From: Callorhinus ursinus
Lineage: Eukaryota > Chordata > Mammalia > Carnivora > Otariidae
Length of the DNA: 64,000 nucleotides
Direction of reading: 5' to 3'
Assembly (NCBI RefSeq): GCF_003265705.1
Contig: NW_020312817.1
Coordinates: 30,219,820-30,283,819 of the forward strand
Positions 36,366-46,740 of this stretch are shown here, one piece after another. The position numbers and the translations under genes are program-made. Position 1 is the first letter of the stretch. Every line of letters begins with the position of its first letter. The notes beneath the pieces were generated by a model. The model was not told where the DNA came from, searched no databases, and was given only the letters and a program-made list of their open reading frames with translations.

Positions 36366-38088
36366 GAAAGAGGACAGAGACAGGCCCGGTCCACAGTGTT
36401 GTGACTTAAAAATTCATGGAATAGAGAAATGGGTTTACAACTTCGATTTCAGTGTCAGAGAAAGAAAGGTGGCTGTGAATGTCTTCTCCCTCCTTCATCA
36501 TCCCTTAATGATGGAAAGAGGAAAACTGATGACCTTTCAAGTCCTATAATTACAAATTTTTAAATGAGCCATTTAGAATTTCACTTTTAAAAAGGATGCA
36601 AATTAGTAATCAGTTGCTTCGCAGTGTGATACAGACCCACAGGGTTATATTAAATATGTGTAATGAAAGGTTTATGATCAGGACAAAGTAGAAAATTATA
36701 TCATAAATCACATTTTCCTCTCTAAAAGATAGCAAATTTAATGTTCGTGTATTGCCAGCTAAGATTCACAAAAAGATGCTCTCTTAAAATATTTATGTAA
36801 AACCTGAATCCATCTCACCTACTAATTGTAGTTCAAGGTTTAATTTTAGATGATAAGGTTTGTGTGTGGAGGGGGGACCCATGCATTCTGTTTTTCTTAG
36901 TATCATATGCATTATTTATAATATTTGTGCTTTAAGGGTGTCCAAGTAAAATACAGATTCATTTGTTATTCCGACAAAAACAGCCTCTGCTTCCCACCTT
37001 GCCAGCCCATGCAGAGCAGTAATCAAACATTGCTGCACTCTTGCCATCACTGTGTCAACCTCATTACATTTGATTGACTTTCAGATTCTACATTCAGTGC
37101 AGACAGGCATTGAGTTGCTTCAGCACACCACCAAGCGTGCTTTTCTTACCTGAACGCTTGTATTCTATACATTACCCTGCGAAGTCCTACCTCACACCTT
37201 TTGAAATCTTTCTAGAAGACTTTTCCAAAGCTGATCTCTCTGGTAGTTCCTTTTGCCTGCCACCATAGCTTCTTCCCCACACCCCTTTTTTTTTTTTAAT
37301 TCTAAAATGATGTTATAACTGACTAATAGAGGACAGCTAACACATCATTCCAAATTCTGCTAACAGAGGAGAGTTCAAACATTTCAGATAGTGGATAAAC
37401 ATTAATGTAGACCTTTTTGTCACATACGCGTTTTAGTCAGTGAGACTTACCCAAAGATCTGGCTATCTGTCAGTGGTCTGGAAAAAATACATAAATTGAA
37501 ATACTGACTGACTGTTTCACTTTATAACATGTTATTAGGCTTGTTTCTTTTTAAAGAAAGGGTAAGAAATCCTTTAGACTCCATATAATGTGCAGTATTA
37601 TAGGATTGTATCTAAAGTTCCTAAGAGAAAACACTGTGTGAACATCAAAGAATGTGTGTTATTGTAAGCATTTAGTTGGAGCAAAAGATATAATGTAGTT
37701 TGGGGTTTAAGTGTCTCATTCTCACATTTAAACATTAAATGGTAATCAGTAGTTTGAGGAACTCATAAGAACAAATTTCATGAAAAAATAGCACTCCGTT
37801 TCATCCATACCTCAAATAGTAGTCACCAGCCTGCTCTTTAGCACCAGATTGGAATACACTTCAGAAATCTGTTTTTTTGGGGCTTCTTTTCTCGATTAGT
37901 ACCAAGATGTGGAGTTATGTTGAGATAACCAAGGAATGGTGGCTCTATAATTTTTAACCATTCCTAATGCTAAAGTATAATATAGTATAGTATTTACATC
38001 TGTGGAAGAGGACCGGAAGATAGTAGGGGCAGAACTGGAAGTGTCCGTGTGTTCATCAGTACCTCACACTCTCTGCCTCTCTTCGCAG

Positions 38089-38245
38089 GGGAGGAGCTGT
38101 GCTCGGGCCTCAAGCGAGGCTGTACTTTGGACTGCCCCTTTGGTTTCCTGACCGATGCCCACAACTGTGAGATCTGTCAGTGCCGCCTACGGCCCAAGAA
38201 GTGCAGACCCATAATCTGTGACAAGTATTGTCCGTTTGGATACCT
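38089..38245 (+). CDS. CRIM1: CRIM1 exon E: antistasin-like module 2 and start of 3
   Basis: Internal exon of 157 nt, phase 1 at the start and phase 2 at the end, so it is not skippable alone. After a split Arg codon it reads EELCSGLKRGCTLDC, then CPFGFLTDAHNCEICQC (completing antistasin module 2 with six cysteines), and KKCRPIICDKYCPFGYL (the first three cysteines of module 3). The final Leu codon is split CT/G with exon F. The acceptor is TTCGCAG/GG and the donor ACCT/GTAAGT. It differs from my memory of the human protein at several positions around the D-E junction and at the end, but all nine cysteines are conserved. Confidence 0.94.
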
Positions 38246-38956
38246 GTAAGTATTTCTTAATTCAGAAGATCTCTTCTTAATTATCTGTAACTTAATGAAA
38301 CATCCATACTTATTTTTGTTAACTGTCTCATGTGTATGTGAATGGATCAGTGATGCACTGAATCCAGAATATCTATGCTTGCTTTGTTAAGTGAATCAGA
38401 GAGCAGCAAAAGGGGGGTTTTACTCTTAACTCTTTGATGAAGAGGGGCCAGAGCCTCATTCTGCCACTGTCCTTTGGGCCTCTTCTGTGAGGCTTCCTCA
38501 TAGCAAGGGCCTTTGCACACTGCCAGAGGGAATGGAGTTGTCATGAGATCCCAATATTGGACATGCCACAACTTTTCACAACCGTCCCAGTCACTGTTTG
38601 GTGATAATTTATTTAATAATGTATACTTTAAGATCAGTGGACAGCCACTCATTGGCCACGTGGAGCATGCTTATTTGCCATGCCTCCCTATCTTCCTTGG
38701 TGCTGGTCTGTAGTTTATAACATCTTTTTCTCCATGTAGCAATATCTTTTATGAATTCCCTTAGAGATAAGAACCATGACTTAGATTTTCAAAAATTCTT
38801 TGTTGAGCCAAACCCCAGGAAAATCTAGATTATCCCAAGGGGGAAAAGGCAGTTCACATTTGTTTAGTGTCTGTACCAATATCTATTTCTGCCTTTGTAT
38901 TAAGCTGGTTCCCTAAAAGATTACCTTCCCTAATCTTGCTTTATCATTTTTATTCC

Positions 38957-38979
38957 TTAAAGATTTATTTATTTATTTT

Positions 38980-39023
<44 letters not shown>

Positions 39024-39184
39024 GCACGCACACGGGCAGGGGGAGAGGGAGAGGGAGAATCCTCAAGCAGACTCCCCACTGAATGCAGAGCCTGACGTGG
39101 GGCTCCATCTCACAATCCTGAGATCATGACCTGAGCTGAAATCAAGAGTCAGCCACTTAACCGATGGAGCCACCTAGGTGCCCC
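38957..39184 (-). mobile_element. Carnivoran SINE, antisense, with long GA tract
   Basis: On the plus strand it starts 'taaagatttatttatttatt', continues with a GA microsatellite (about 38985-39022, expanded from the SINE's CT-rich region) and ends 'gatggagccacctaggtgcc'. No convincing target-site duplication seen. Confidence 0.88.
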
Positions 39185-40692
39185 ATCTGCCTTTCCAATT
39201 TTTAATATATTTGTATAGTGCTAGTAATTATAAAGGACTTAGATTCATCATCTCTTGCCTGCCATCTTAAAGTTACCATTTTTATGGTTCCTCTTAGGAA
39301 TTCTATTTTAGCAGGGATAGGGGAATCTTAATTCTAATTTTAGGATAAATTGAGAACGCTCACTATCCTTAAAACATCCCCAAATTAATAAACGGTCATT
39401 GTTCTTAATCCTAAAATACGACTTTTATACCAGTGAAAGTGTAATTCTTAGCCTCGCTCCTCATGTACAATAAAGTATTATTATCATAATAGTAACTACA
39501 AACACCTGCTGCAGTGTAATGACAGCTCAGAATTGAGGTTCAAGTCCAACCTTCACCTTGGAGAGAAAGCCCTTAGAGGACTGTGGAGTCCATGTCATGT
39601 TCCTATCAGTAAGCACATTCAGGGAGGACCAAGTAGATCACCATAGACAAATCAGTACTTTATCAGCTAGAACATGTGGTTTCAAGGTCAGCCTCTGAAG
39701 GAGAAATGTTGGCCAGACACCATATGGGAGTATTGGGACGAAGGCAGCCTTCCGTGCCCCTTATCCATACCTGCTGAGTGGACTGTTCCTCTCTGTGTGC
39801 AGCAAAGGCTTACAGAAGGGGTCGGTGGACAGGTGGATGGATATCTAAATGAATGAACAAACAAATCAGGTAAAGCCTTGATAGAGCTTAAAAATGACAT
39901 GTTTTCTGGCATGAGTATGAATAATTCATGTAATTCATTCTTCTCATCACATTGACATAAATATGTAGACCTCAGCACTCAGTTCTCATTTCACTTAGCA
40001 GATTGTGGTTTGTCACTTGGGCAGTGGTATACCAAGGGTTTCCTATAGAGCTGTCTCCTCTCAGAGTCCCTTAATTTATCCAAGATGAAAAAGAACAGGA
40101 ATTTTTTGTGTGTGTTTGTGTTTTAGTTGAACACCACTGTTGCCACTTAGGGCTACTTGGGGTGAAACCTGAGGGTAAATAGGGTAACTCCTCCTTGTCT
40201 GAGGCCCAGTAAGCCAACTAGGGCAAAGCCTGCAGAGGAGATGTGGAGCCTAGGAGAAGACTCGGGCCTGCGGCCTGTGGACGGGACACAGAGGGAGCTC
40301 CTCTGTACCAGACCGTAACATTCTCCTTTTAGAGAAAATAAGGAATGTTTGTTAAGAATTTTTTTTCCCAAAAAAATCTTCACTTAAACTACTGTGATGT
40401 ATTTCATAAACACATATTTATTTATTTAACATCATCTTTCCAATCACAAAATTTAGGCACTCTAGTTTATTAAAGTGCAACCCTTTTCCTGTATCCCGCA
40501 TGCTTCTTTATACCCCGTGTATAGACATTGTTCAGTTGATATTCTTTCCTCGCTAGTGAAATCATGAGTGGACCTTGATTGCAGGGCTTCTCAAAGCTTT
40601 TATTCTTTATCAATCTTGGTCTGGCCTTCCCAGGTCTGTGGAGTCTTAGGTTCTCCTTCTGTCTGCTCTGAGTTCAGTAAGATGCTCATTAA

Positions 40693-40905
40693 TATTACTA
40701 CTAGTGGGGCGCCTGGGTGGCTCAATCGGTTAAGTATCTGATTTCAGCTCAGGTCATGATCTTGGGGCCCTGGAACAGAGCCCTGTATCAGGCTTTGCAC
40801 TCACTGGGGATCTGCTTGTGCCTCTGCCCCTCCCCCCCGACTCGTGCTCACTCTCTCCCCCCCCATAAATATATTTTTCAATCTTTTAAAGTATTTCTAC
40901 TAGTG
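40693..40905 (+). mobile_element. Carnivoran SINE with 14-bp target-site duplication
   Basis: The body is 40707-40891: head 'gggcgcctgggtggctcaat', box-like 'ctggaacagagccctgtatc', a C-rich middle and a decayed AT tail. The duplication is TATTACTACTAGTG (40693-40706) and TATTTCTACTAGTG (40892-40905). Confidence 0.92.
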
Positions 40906-40914
40906 TCTGAAATT

Positions 40915-40990
40915 TCTCAAAGATTGTGGTCATGTGAGAAAGGTTTACCCACAATCTCAAAGATTGTGGTCATGTGAGAAAGGTTTACCC
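40915..40990. repeat. Tandem duplication, period 40 bp, two copies
   Basis: A 36-bp block beginning TCTCAAAGATTGTGG and ending GGTTTACCC occurs at 40915-40950 and again, identically, at 40955-40990, separated by ACAA. The junction creates the inverted repeat ACAATCT-CAA-AGATTGT (40951-40967). The block starts ten bases after the SINE duplication. Confidence 0.95.
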
Positions 40991-41377
40991 TGACATTGAG
41001 GACTTTTGCCCCAATGCTGGCCTCCAGCACTGACCAACAATATACCCTTTACCATTCCATTCATGGAATTACACATTCATCTTTTTTATATTATGGTACT
41101 ACTTTTCCTAATTAAAACAACAGTCATGTCATTGGGGTTCTGACAGTCACATCCCAGAAGCACATTAGTCCTTGGGCAATTCCAAACCTTGGCCATGGGT
41201 AAGTGGTGGTCACGGCCACAGAGAGCTACTTAGACATCACTCCACGAGTTTTTGAGAGTGTAAGTCAAGTTATTCTGCTTGAGAGTAGTATCCCTTCAAT
41301 GACCCTTGGTCTCAGTGCTTGGACATCATTTGAGACTTTTGGATTTTCTGACCTCTGACAAAATTTTAATTACCCAG

Positions 41378-41499
41378 GAAGAATAAGCACAGCTGTGACA
41401 TCTGTCGCTGCAAGAAATGCCCGGACCTCCCATGCAGTAAAATCTGCCCCCTGGGTTTCCAGCAGGACAGTCATGGCTGTCTTCTCTGCAAGTGCAGAG
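41378..41499 (+). CDS. CRIM1: CRIM1 exon F: end of antistasin module 3, module 4
   Basis: Internal exon of 122 nt, phase 2 at the start and phase 1 at the end. Its first G completes the Leu codon of exon E. It reads KNKHSCDICRC (end of module 3), then KKCPDLPCSKICPLGFQQ and DSHGCLLCKCR (module 4, six cysteines). Exons E and F together are 279 nt, a multiple of three, so they form one symmetric pair. The acceptor is TACCCAG/G and the donor AGAG/GTAAGT. Close to the human sequence as I remember it. Confidence 0.95.
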
Positions 41500-42663
41500 G
41501 TAAGTGCAAACCCATGACCCTTCTTCCCCCCACTTTAGAACCGCCAGGGCTCAGAACCAGAGAACAGGAGGACATCATGTAAGTGAAACAGTTTCAGTGA
41601 CGGTTGTCTATTCAGACACAAATGTCACTCTCTACGGGTCCATCCCTTTTCCTTCCATCTCATTGGAATAAGAGCTCAGAATAGAATTTAAAGTAAGCAT
41701 ATAACGGACAAGCACATTTGACCAAACGAATGACTTCTCTGCTCTTCAGTTTTACCCATCTTAGGAACGTTAGCCTAGAGCAGCACCTTTACCTTGACCT
41801 CCGTAGAGTCTGCTTCTGTCGGGCAGTGGCTTGATACAATGATGCAGCAGAGAGCCCTTTTCGGAGCCCGTGAGGGTGGGCGTGGCTAAGCAGCCTGCTT
41901 ATCTATTTTCTGGTAACACAGTTTTCCGTGAGAATTTAAACTTCTGAATCAGCAAACGCCAGCCTGTGTCTACATACGCACGAATCCTGGGCATGCATTT
42001 TGTCTGGGACTTCCCTGTTCGAGACGTCCCTGCAGCCCCGGGAACATGCACCCCGACTGCCATTTCTGCCCGTACCCCAGCTCCAGCCTGGCCACCCACC
42101 CCACCCAGTATGCTTTACTTGTCAACATGACCCACAGATTTAGCAGTAAAAGATCCCTCAAGTTTGTGGTGTCTTTTCAAAGTTAGGCAGTTATCACCCT
42201 TAACAGTGTCTTCAAGGGGTCAGTAAACAAAACTCTAGTCACTGCTTGGATTGTTGCACTGAACAAAAATCTGTTAGTTTCAAGAGGCCCATGCTTTCCC
42301 CACTGGGTGATTTCTAGAGTGATTATTCTGCGTATATTAAACATGTATGTACCATTTGCTATGAAATCAGTGCTTGTTTACTGTAGAAAACATGAGGAAG
42401 TGGAGGGAAAGGGGTAGAAATCAACTGTAATCCCGTCAGTAGGAGAGAAACATATTTGCAGAGGGTTTTTTTTCCTATTTTTCTTTTTTCAAAAGTGAGA
42501 GCCTATTAACTTAAATCCTTTTCATGAGCCTTTCCTGTGTCATGAACTGTCCTTTTGTACCCATGATTTTTGGTGGCTGGGTCGCATTACCTGTGAGGAC
42601 ACTACAGGCTATTTCTCCTGTGCAGTAGCTGCTTCTTTACCAGGCTGCCTTCTGTCTGTCCAG
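41500..42663 (+). other. CRIM1: CRIM1 intron F-G (1.2 kb)
   Basis: The shortest intron in the window; donor GTAAGT, acceptor CTGTCTGTCCAG. Perhaps an old LINE-like fragment near 42330-42500, otherwise nothing recognised. Confidence 0.8.
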
Positions 42664-42873
42664 AGGTCCCTGCTTCAGCCGGGCCACCTGTCCTGTCAGG
42701 CACATGTCTGTCCATGGATGGCCATCATCATAAAAATGAGGAGAGCTGGCATGATGGGTGCCGGGAATGCTACTGTCACAATGGACGGGAAATGTGTGCT
42801 CTGATCACCTGCCCGGTGCCTGCCTGTGGCAACCCCACCATTCATCCGGGACAGTGCTGCCCGTCATGTTCAG
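42664..42873 (+). CDS. CRIM1: CRIM1 exon G: vWC domain 3
   Basis: Internal exon of 210 nt, phase 1 at both ends. It opens with a short linker EVPASAGPPVLSG and then a ten-cysteine vWC module: CLSMDGHHHKNEESW, CRECYCHNGREMC, CPVPAC, and GQCCPSC. The linker separates the antistasin block from the second vWC block. The acceptor is TCCAG/AG and the donor TCAG/GTAAAA, which is of moderate strength. Reading past the donor stays open for about 69 codons, to a stop at 43080-43082. Very close to the human domain as I recall it, including the His-rich HHHK segment. Confidence 0.96.
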
Positions 42874-44473
42874 GTAAAAGCTGGCTGCCATCTTGTGCGC
42901 TCCCTAAGCAAATGACTTCTGCCTTGCAGGGCCTCATCACATCTGTGACTCTGGGGGACACGCAGGGGACGACCCCCTGGAGCACATTTCAGCTCTCTGT
43001 GGCTTTTGTCAACGACGGCCACAGAATCAGCCAGGGGCTGTCAGTGATTTGCCGAGGACCAGAGGAAATGCTCAAACCCTAAAACGACTCTCCTCGTTTT
43101 TTGATAGTTTACTCAATGCTATAGGTCTTCGGACGGTATTTTTGTAAAGGATTGCGGAACTAGTGTACTTAGACTCTAGCTCTCCATTTTACAGATGGTG
43201 TATTAAGGCTGAGTGTTTTAGTTAATCGGAAGGGATTGATGCTAACTTTAGTCCGTAAAAGCTTATTATTCATAAGGGAATATTTGAGAGGGAGAGAATT
43301 ATCAAAGTCTGTGGCTGTTGCCCCTTTTTAAATTAATGGCCATGTGGTGCTCTTGCCAAATGGAGATAATTAGAGTGACCACACATCCCAAACGTTTAAA
43401 ATCTTAATGATGGTAATCAAGAGAAGTTGCTAGAAGAACAGACCAGGTTATATAACTCACGGGGGTCTGAATTACGGTTGTCAATAACAGTAGTTATTAC
43501 CATAATACCTCATCTAGTGCCTTTCATCCAAAGAGCTCAACATAGTCCTGCATTTATTATTTCTTCCTCTCTGCGGGCCACTTGAGTTAGGGAAAAATGT
43601 GCTTAGGCAGTTTTTCATTTGAAAAGCAGACTCAGAAATACTAGCTCTCTTATCCAAAGTCAAAGAATATGTCAGAAGGCCAGGGAGAAGTGAAGTGTCC
43701 TGATTCTTGTACCACATCTCTCCTAAAGTTGGAATGGATGTACTGTCGGATTTCAGAGTCCTCCTTACTTCTCCTCTGGTCAGTCCTGTCCCACACCTCT
43801 CTGTGAACGGACCCACCTGTGCAGTGGGTGCTGTCAGGAACCTGGGACCTGTCTTTCTCCAGCAAGGCAGGCCTGGCCTGAGAGGGGAGGTGGCCTTGCC
43901 AGCCATAGCCGGGGTGAGGAGAGGGACACTTGAAGTCCCTGTTAGCTCTGAGCATCGACACCCCTCAGTAACTAAGGTATCAAAGTGACAGGCGGCCCCC
44001 ATACCCCCGTAGAGGACCAGATTATCATGTCTGTTTTGTTTTCCCCATAGTGCAGCCCTATGAGTCCCACACTGAAAGTTTACTTTTTCCCATGTTTTGC
44101 TAGTTAAATATGAAAAACCACTAGTGTCCATTGACACAGAAGATAAATGAGCAGTTTAATGAAACAACTCTGTGTTGACTCTTTGGGGAAGGAAAAATCA
44201 TTTGTTGCAATGAGACCCCATGCTTTAATTTTAGGCATGAGTGTATGGAGTGTGGATGGCACCTGGGTCTTTGCTAAACTTGTACTCAGTGAAGAAGTCT
44301 CAGCCAGACTGGTTCAAATGCAGAGACGTTACTAAGAACAGATGATGGACTTAACGAACTGCAAGTCAGTGGAACCAAAATGAGTTTTCTTTGTTATAGA
44401 GATAGGGAAAATTGTCATATAAACACACACAGGATTATTGATGTATTATTGTGGGTGGTGAATATAGATGTAT

Positions 44474-44496
44474 AAACACACACACACACATATATG
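44474..44496. repeat. CA/TA microsatellite
   Basis: About nine CA units followed by TATATGGATATG. Seen directly. Confidence 0.85.
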
Positions 44497-44713
44497 GATA
44501 TGTAGACATATTTTTTTCCAAAAACCTTTAGTGGATTACCATCTACATTCTTCTCATGGAGACCCCAGAGCTGTTGCATTCAGGGATTCCTACATTAAAC
44601 ATTTTCTCTCCTCTTCCATTCAAGGATCAGCTGTTTTCCTTTCTGGGATAGGTGAGCAGCTCCTAAACTCTCCTGATAGAAGATTCACCAAATGATACTG
44701 TTTCTCAGGTGTT

Positions 44714-44750
44714 TTCTCTCTCTCTCTCTCTCTCTCGTCTCTGTCTCTCC
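44714..44750. repeat. CT microsatellite
   Basis: About eleven CT units with an interrupted CT-rich end. Seen directly. Confidence 0.85.
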
Positions 44751-45839
44751 TGTCGCTCGCGTGTTTGCCATGAGGCATGGGCTATGGCAGAGAGGTGAGC
44801 AAGAGAAGATGCCTGCAAACACGCATCACTTTCTTCTGACCACTTCCCTCCGTGTCCGCGTGTAGGGGGGCAGTAATTGGGAGCCTCTCCTAGTCCTTTT
44901 TGAAAGGAAAAGGCAGTATGGGAGCCTTTTCCAACATTAGTTCATTGCTGCTCTTTCGAACAGTTTTTGCCTTCTCGGTAAACCATCTGGTCCCAGCTCA
45001 CTTTCGTTATGATTTCCATCCTCTCCCCTTTGCTCAGAACTGCAGAGTTTGCTCGGGTGGCTTATGCACACGAGCCCTGGCTAGTGTCCGTTCCCTGTGA
45101 TGTGTCCACTCGGTCGAAGTGCCAGTCTCTACGCGTTCCCTTGAGACAAAGCTGCGGGCACAGTTCCCTTCTGAGCTGGAAATCAGCCCACCCCACTGCA
45201 TCTCGTCAGAGTGCTTGACTCTTGTGCTGACCACCACTTTGAACGTCACCGCAGCAGGGCTCCTCAGAGATTCCAGTTCTGAGCATGCCTGCACAGGCAG
45301 GGTAGCTGTCCTGGGGCCCAGTTATGACAGAGCTCCAAGCATGAGTTGGCCTGGGTGTCTCCAGACTGCTCCTCGGCAGGGTTCACCACTGTCAACGCCT
45401 TCTTGCAACGCTTGTTGTATTTGGATTACCCGAATATGCTTAATGTCCTCATACTGCTCCTTTCCCCAGCACAGCCTCAGGGCACCTCCCAGCATCTCTG
45501 CAGACAGGCTAAACATTCAGTTCCCTCTCTATCATTATCATCTCACCAAGACACCAAAATCGCCTCTCCTCCGGGGAGAGAAATCATAGTTATCATGGGT
45601 CTCTGGGCATTGACCTCTCCTGATGATGACATCGCCAAGCAGATGTTTAGTCTCAGGTGAGGGTTTCCAGACTGTTGATTCTGAAAGAGCATTCCTGCTC
45701 AGTTTGCTCACGGCTGCTTTCGGTTGGGCTATGGCCTGCTCAACAGCCGGATGTACTTCCAAGTATCACCGTCCTCAGGATCCTAGAGATAATGAAGTGG
45801 AGGGGGCACAGATCTGTTGGAAATCGTGTTTAATCTGGA

Positions 45840-46045
45840 GGCATAGCCATGAGCCAAACGAACATAGTCTTGGGTTCAGATTCCTTGTTTGCCCTTAATA
45901 CTGGAACCTCTGTTCCTCATATGTAAAATAGGATCCTAGCACCTACCTCACAAGGTCGAAGGTCGGTGTAAGGAGTAAATAAGATAGAGCACTTAGCATG
46001 GAAATTGGACCACAGTCAGCATTCAGTAAGTGAGAGATTGTTATT
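45840..46045 (+). repeat. MIR fragment
   Basis: 'gtcttgggttcagattcctt', 'gttcctcatatgtaaaatag', 'ctacctcacaaggtcgaagg' and 'gtaaataagatagagcactt' give the MIR order over most of its length. Confidence 0.7.
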
Positions 46046-46381
46046 CTAGACACTTCCGCACATTCAGAGCTGCCCTAAGAGGCCCTGTTCTCTTCTCCAC
46101 AGGAAGAGTCCTCTCGAGGTAATTGAACTCCCTTATTGAATTCTGTCATTACTGTTGACAGACTGGAACCACTTGAACCTCCCTTCTTGAAACCAGCGCT
46201 TCTGCTGTTGCCTTCTGTTTCTGCGCCCGACTGTCTCTTCACTCTTGTCTTGATAGGAGTAGAGGGAGTTCCTCCACGGCCACTTCTCTGTCCCTTCGAG
46301 CAGACAACACCAGGTTCTTCAAGAGTTGGTGAGGCTGCAGTTGAATAATTTCTTGTGTTTTCATTTTCTGTCATTTCCCAG

Positions 46382-46597
46382 ATGACTTTGTGGTGCAAAA
46401 GCCAGAGCTCAGCACCCCGTCCATTTGCCACGCCCCGGGAGGAGAGTACTTTGTGGAAGGAGAAACGTGGAACATCGACTCGTGTACACAGTGCACCTGC
46501 CACAGCGGCCGGGTGCTGTGCGAGACGGAGGTGTGCCCGCCGCTGCTCTGCCAGAACCCCTCACGCACCCAGGACTCCTGCTGCCCGCAGTGTACAG
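46382..46597 (+). CDS. CRIM1: CRIM1 exon H: vWC domain 4
   Basis: Internal exon of 216 nt, phase 1 at both ends. It starts with the linker DDFVVQKPELSTPS and encodes a ten-cysteine vWC module: ICHAPGGEYFVEGETW, DSCTQCTCHSGRVLC, CPPLLC, and DSCCPQCT. As I recall it, the human protein is nearly identical here. The donor CAG/GTGATT is weak (no A at +4 pairing and T at +5), unlike the other donors in this gene. The exon is rich in CpG and lies in a CpG-rich island that continues about 140 bp into the next intron. QNPS is not a usable glycosylation site because of the proline. Confidence 0.96.
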
Positions 46598-46740
46598 GTG
46601 ATTGCGCCGCGCCCTGAGACGCCCCGGGTCGGGGAAGGGTGGCGGAGGCTGCCGCGCAGGCGCTGTCATTCGGCGGGGGCCCCCCGCGGGCCACGTGGAG
46701 CCGCAGGGGACACCGTGCCGAGCCCAGGAGCCGCCGCCTG
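46400..46740. promoter_or_regulatory. Intragenic CpG-rich island over exon H
   Basis: I count roughly 35 CpG dinucleotides between about 46400 and 46740, against very few in the flanking kilobases. The densest part is 46600-46730, which is intronic, so coding constraint does not explain it. It might be an orphan CpG island or alternative promoter; no promoter elements were identified. Confidence 0.55.

Larger units (their letters stand above)
30512..38088 (+). other. CRIM1: CRIM1 intron D-E (7.6 kb)
   Basis: Donor GTAAGT, acceptor CTCTCTTCGCAG. It holds a minus-strand SINE (30898-31083), a 71-bp LINE-1 3' end (31890-31960), a MIR (about 33920-34080), a 22-T run (34409-34430), and antisense L2-like pieces (34590-34690, 36245-36365). 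From about 34850 to 36200 and from 36400 to 38040 the sequence looks unique and AT-rich. No exon was found. Confidence 0.8.
38246..41377 (+). other. CRIM1: CRIM1 intron E-F (3.1 kb)
   Basis: Donor GTAAGT, acceptor AATTACCCAG, with a poor pyrimidine tract. Two SINEs (38957-39184 antisense, 40707-40891 sense) and a 40-bp tandem duplication (40915-40990) account for much of it; the rest looks unique. Confidence 0.8.
42874..46381 (+). other. CRIM1: CRIM1 intron G-H (3.5 kb)
   Basis: Donor GTAAAA, acceptor GTCATTTCCCAG. It contains a CA/TA microsatellite (44474-44496), a CT tract (44714-44750) and a MIR (about 45840-46045). Two fairly long open frames (43514-44137 minus, 45119-45589 plus) have no supporting signals. 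GC content rises towards exon H. Confidence 0.8.

Noticed and set aside
43514..44137. 207-codon minus-strand open frame, the longest in the window
   Set aside because: It lies in a GC-richer intron segment, has no recognisable domain, no splice or promoter context and unremarkable composition. Chance frames of this size occur in GC-rich DNA.
45119..45589. 156-codon plus-strand open frame
   Set aside because: No family resemblance and overlaps other open frames of similar size in neighbouring frames, which suggests low stop density rather than coding.
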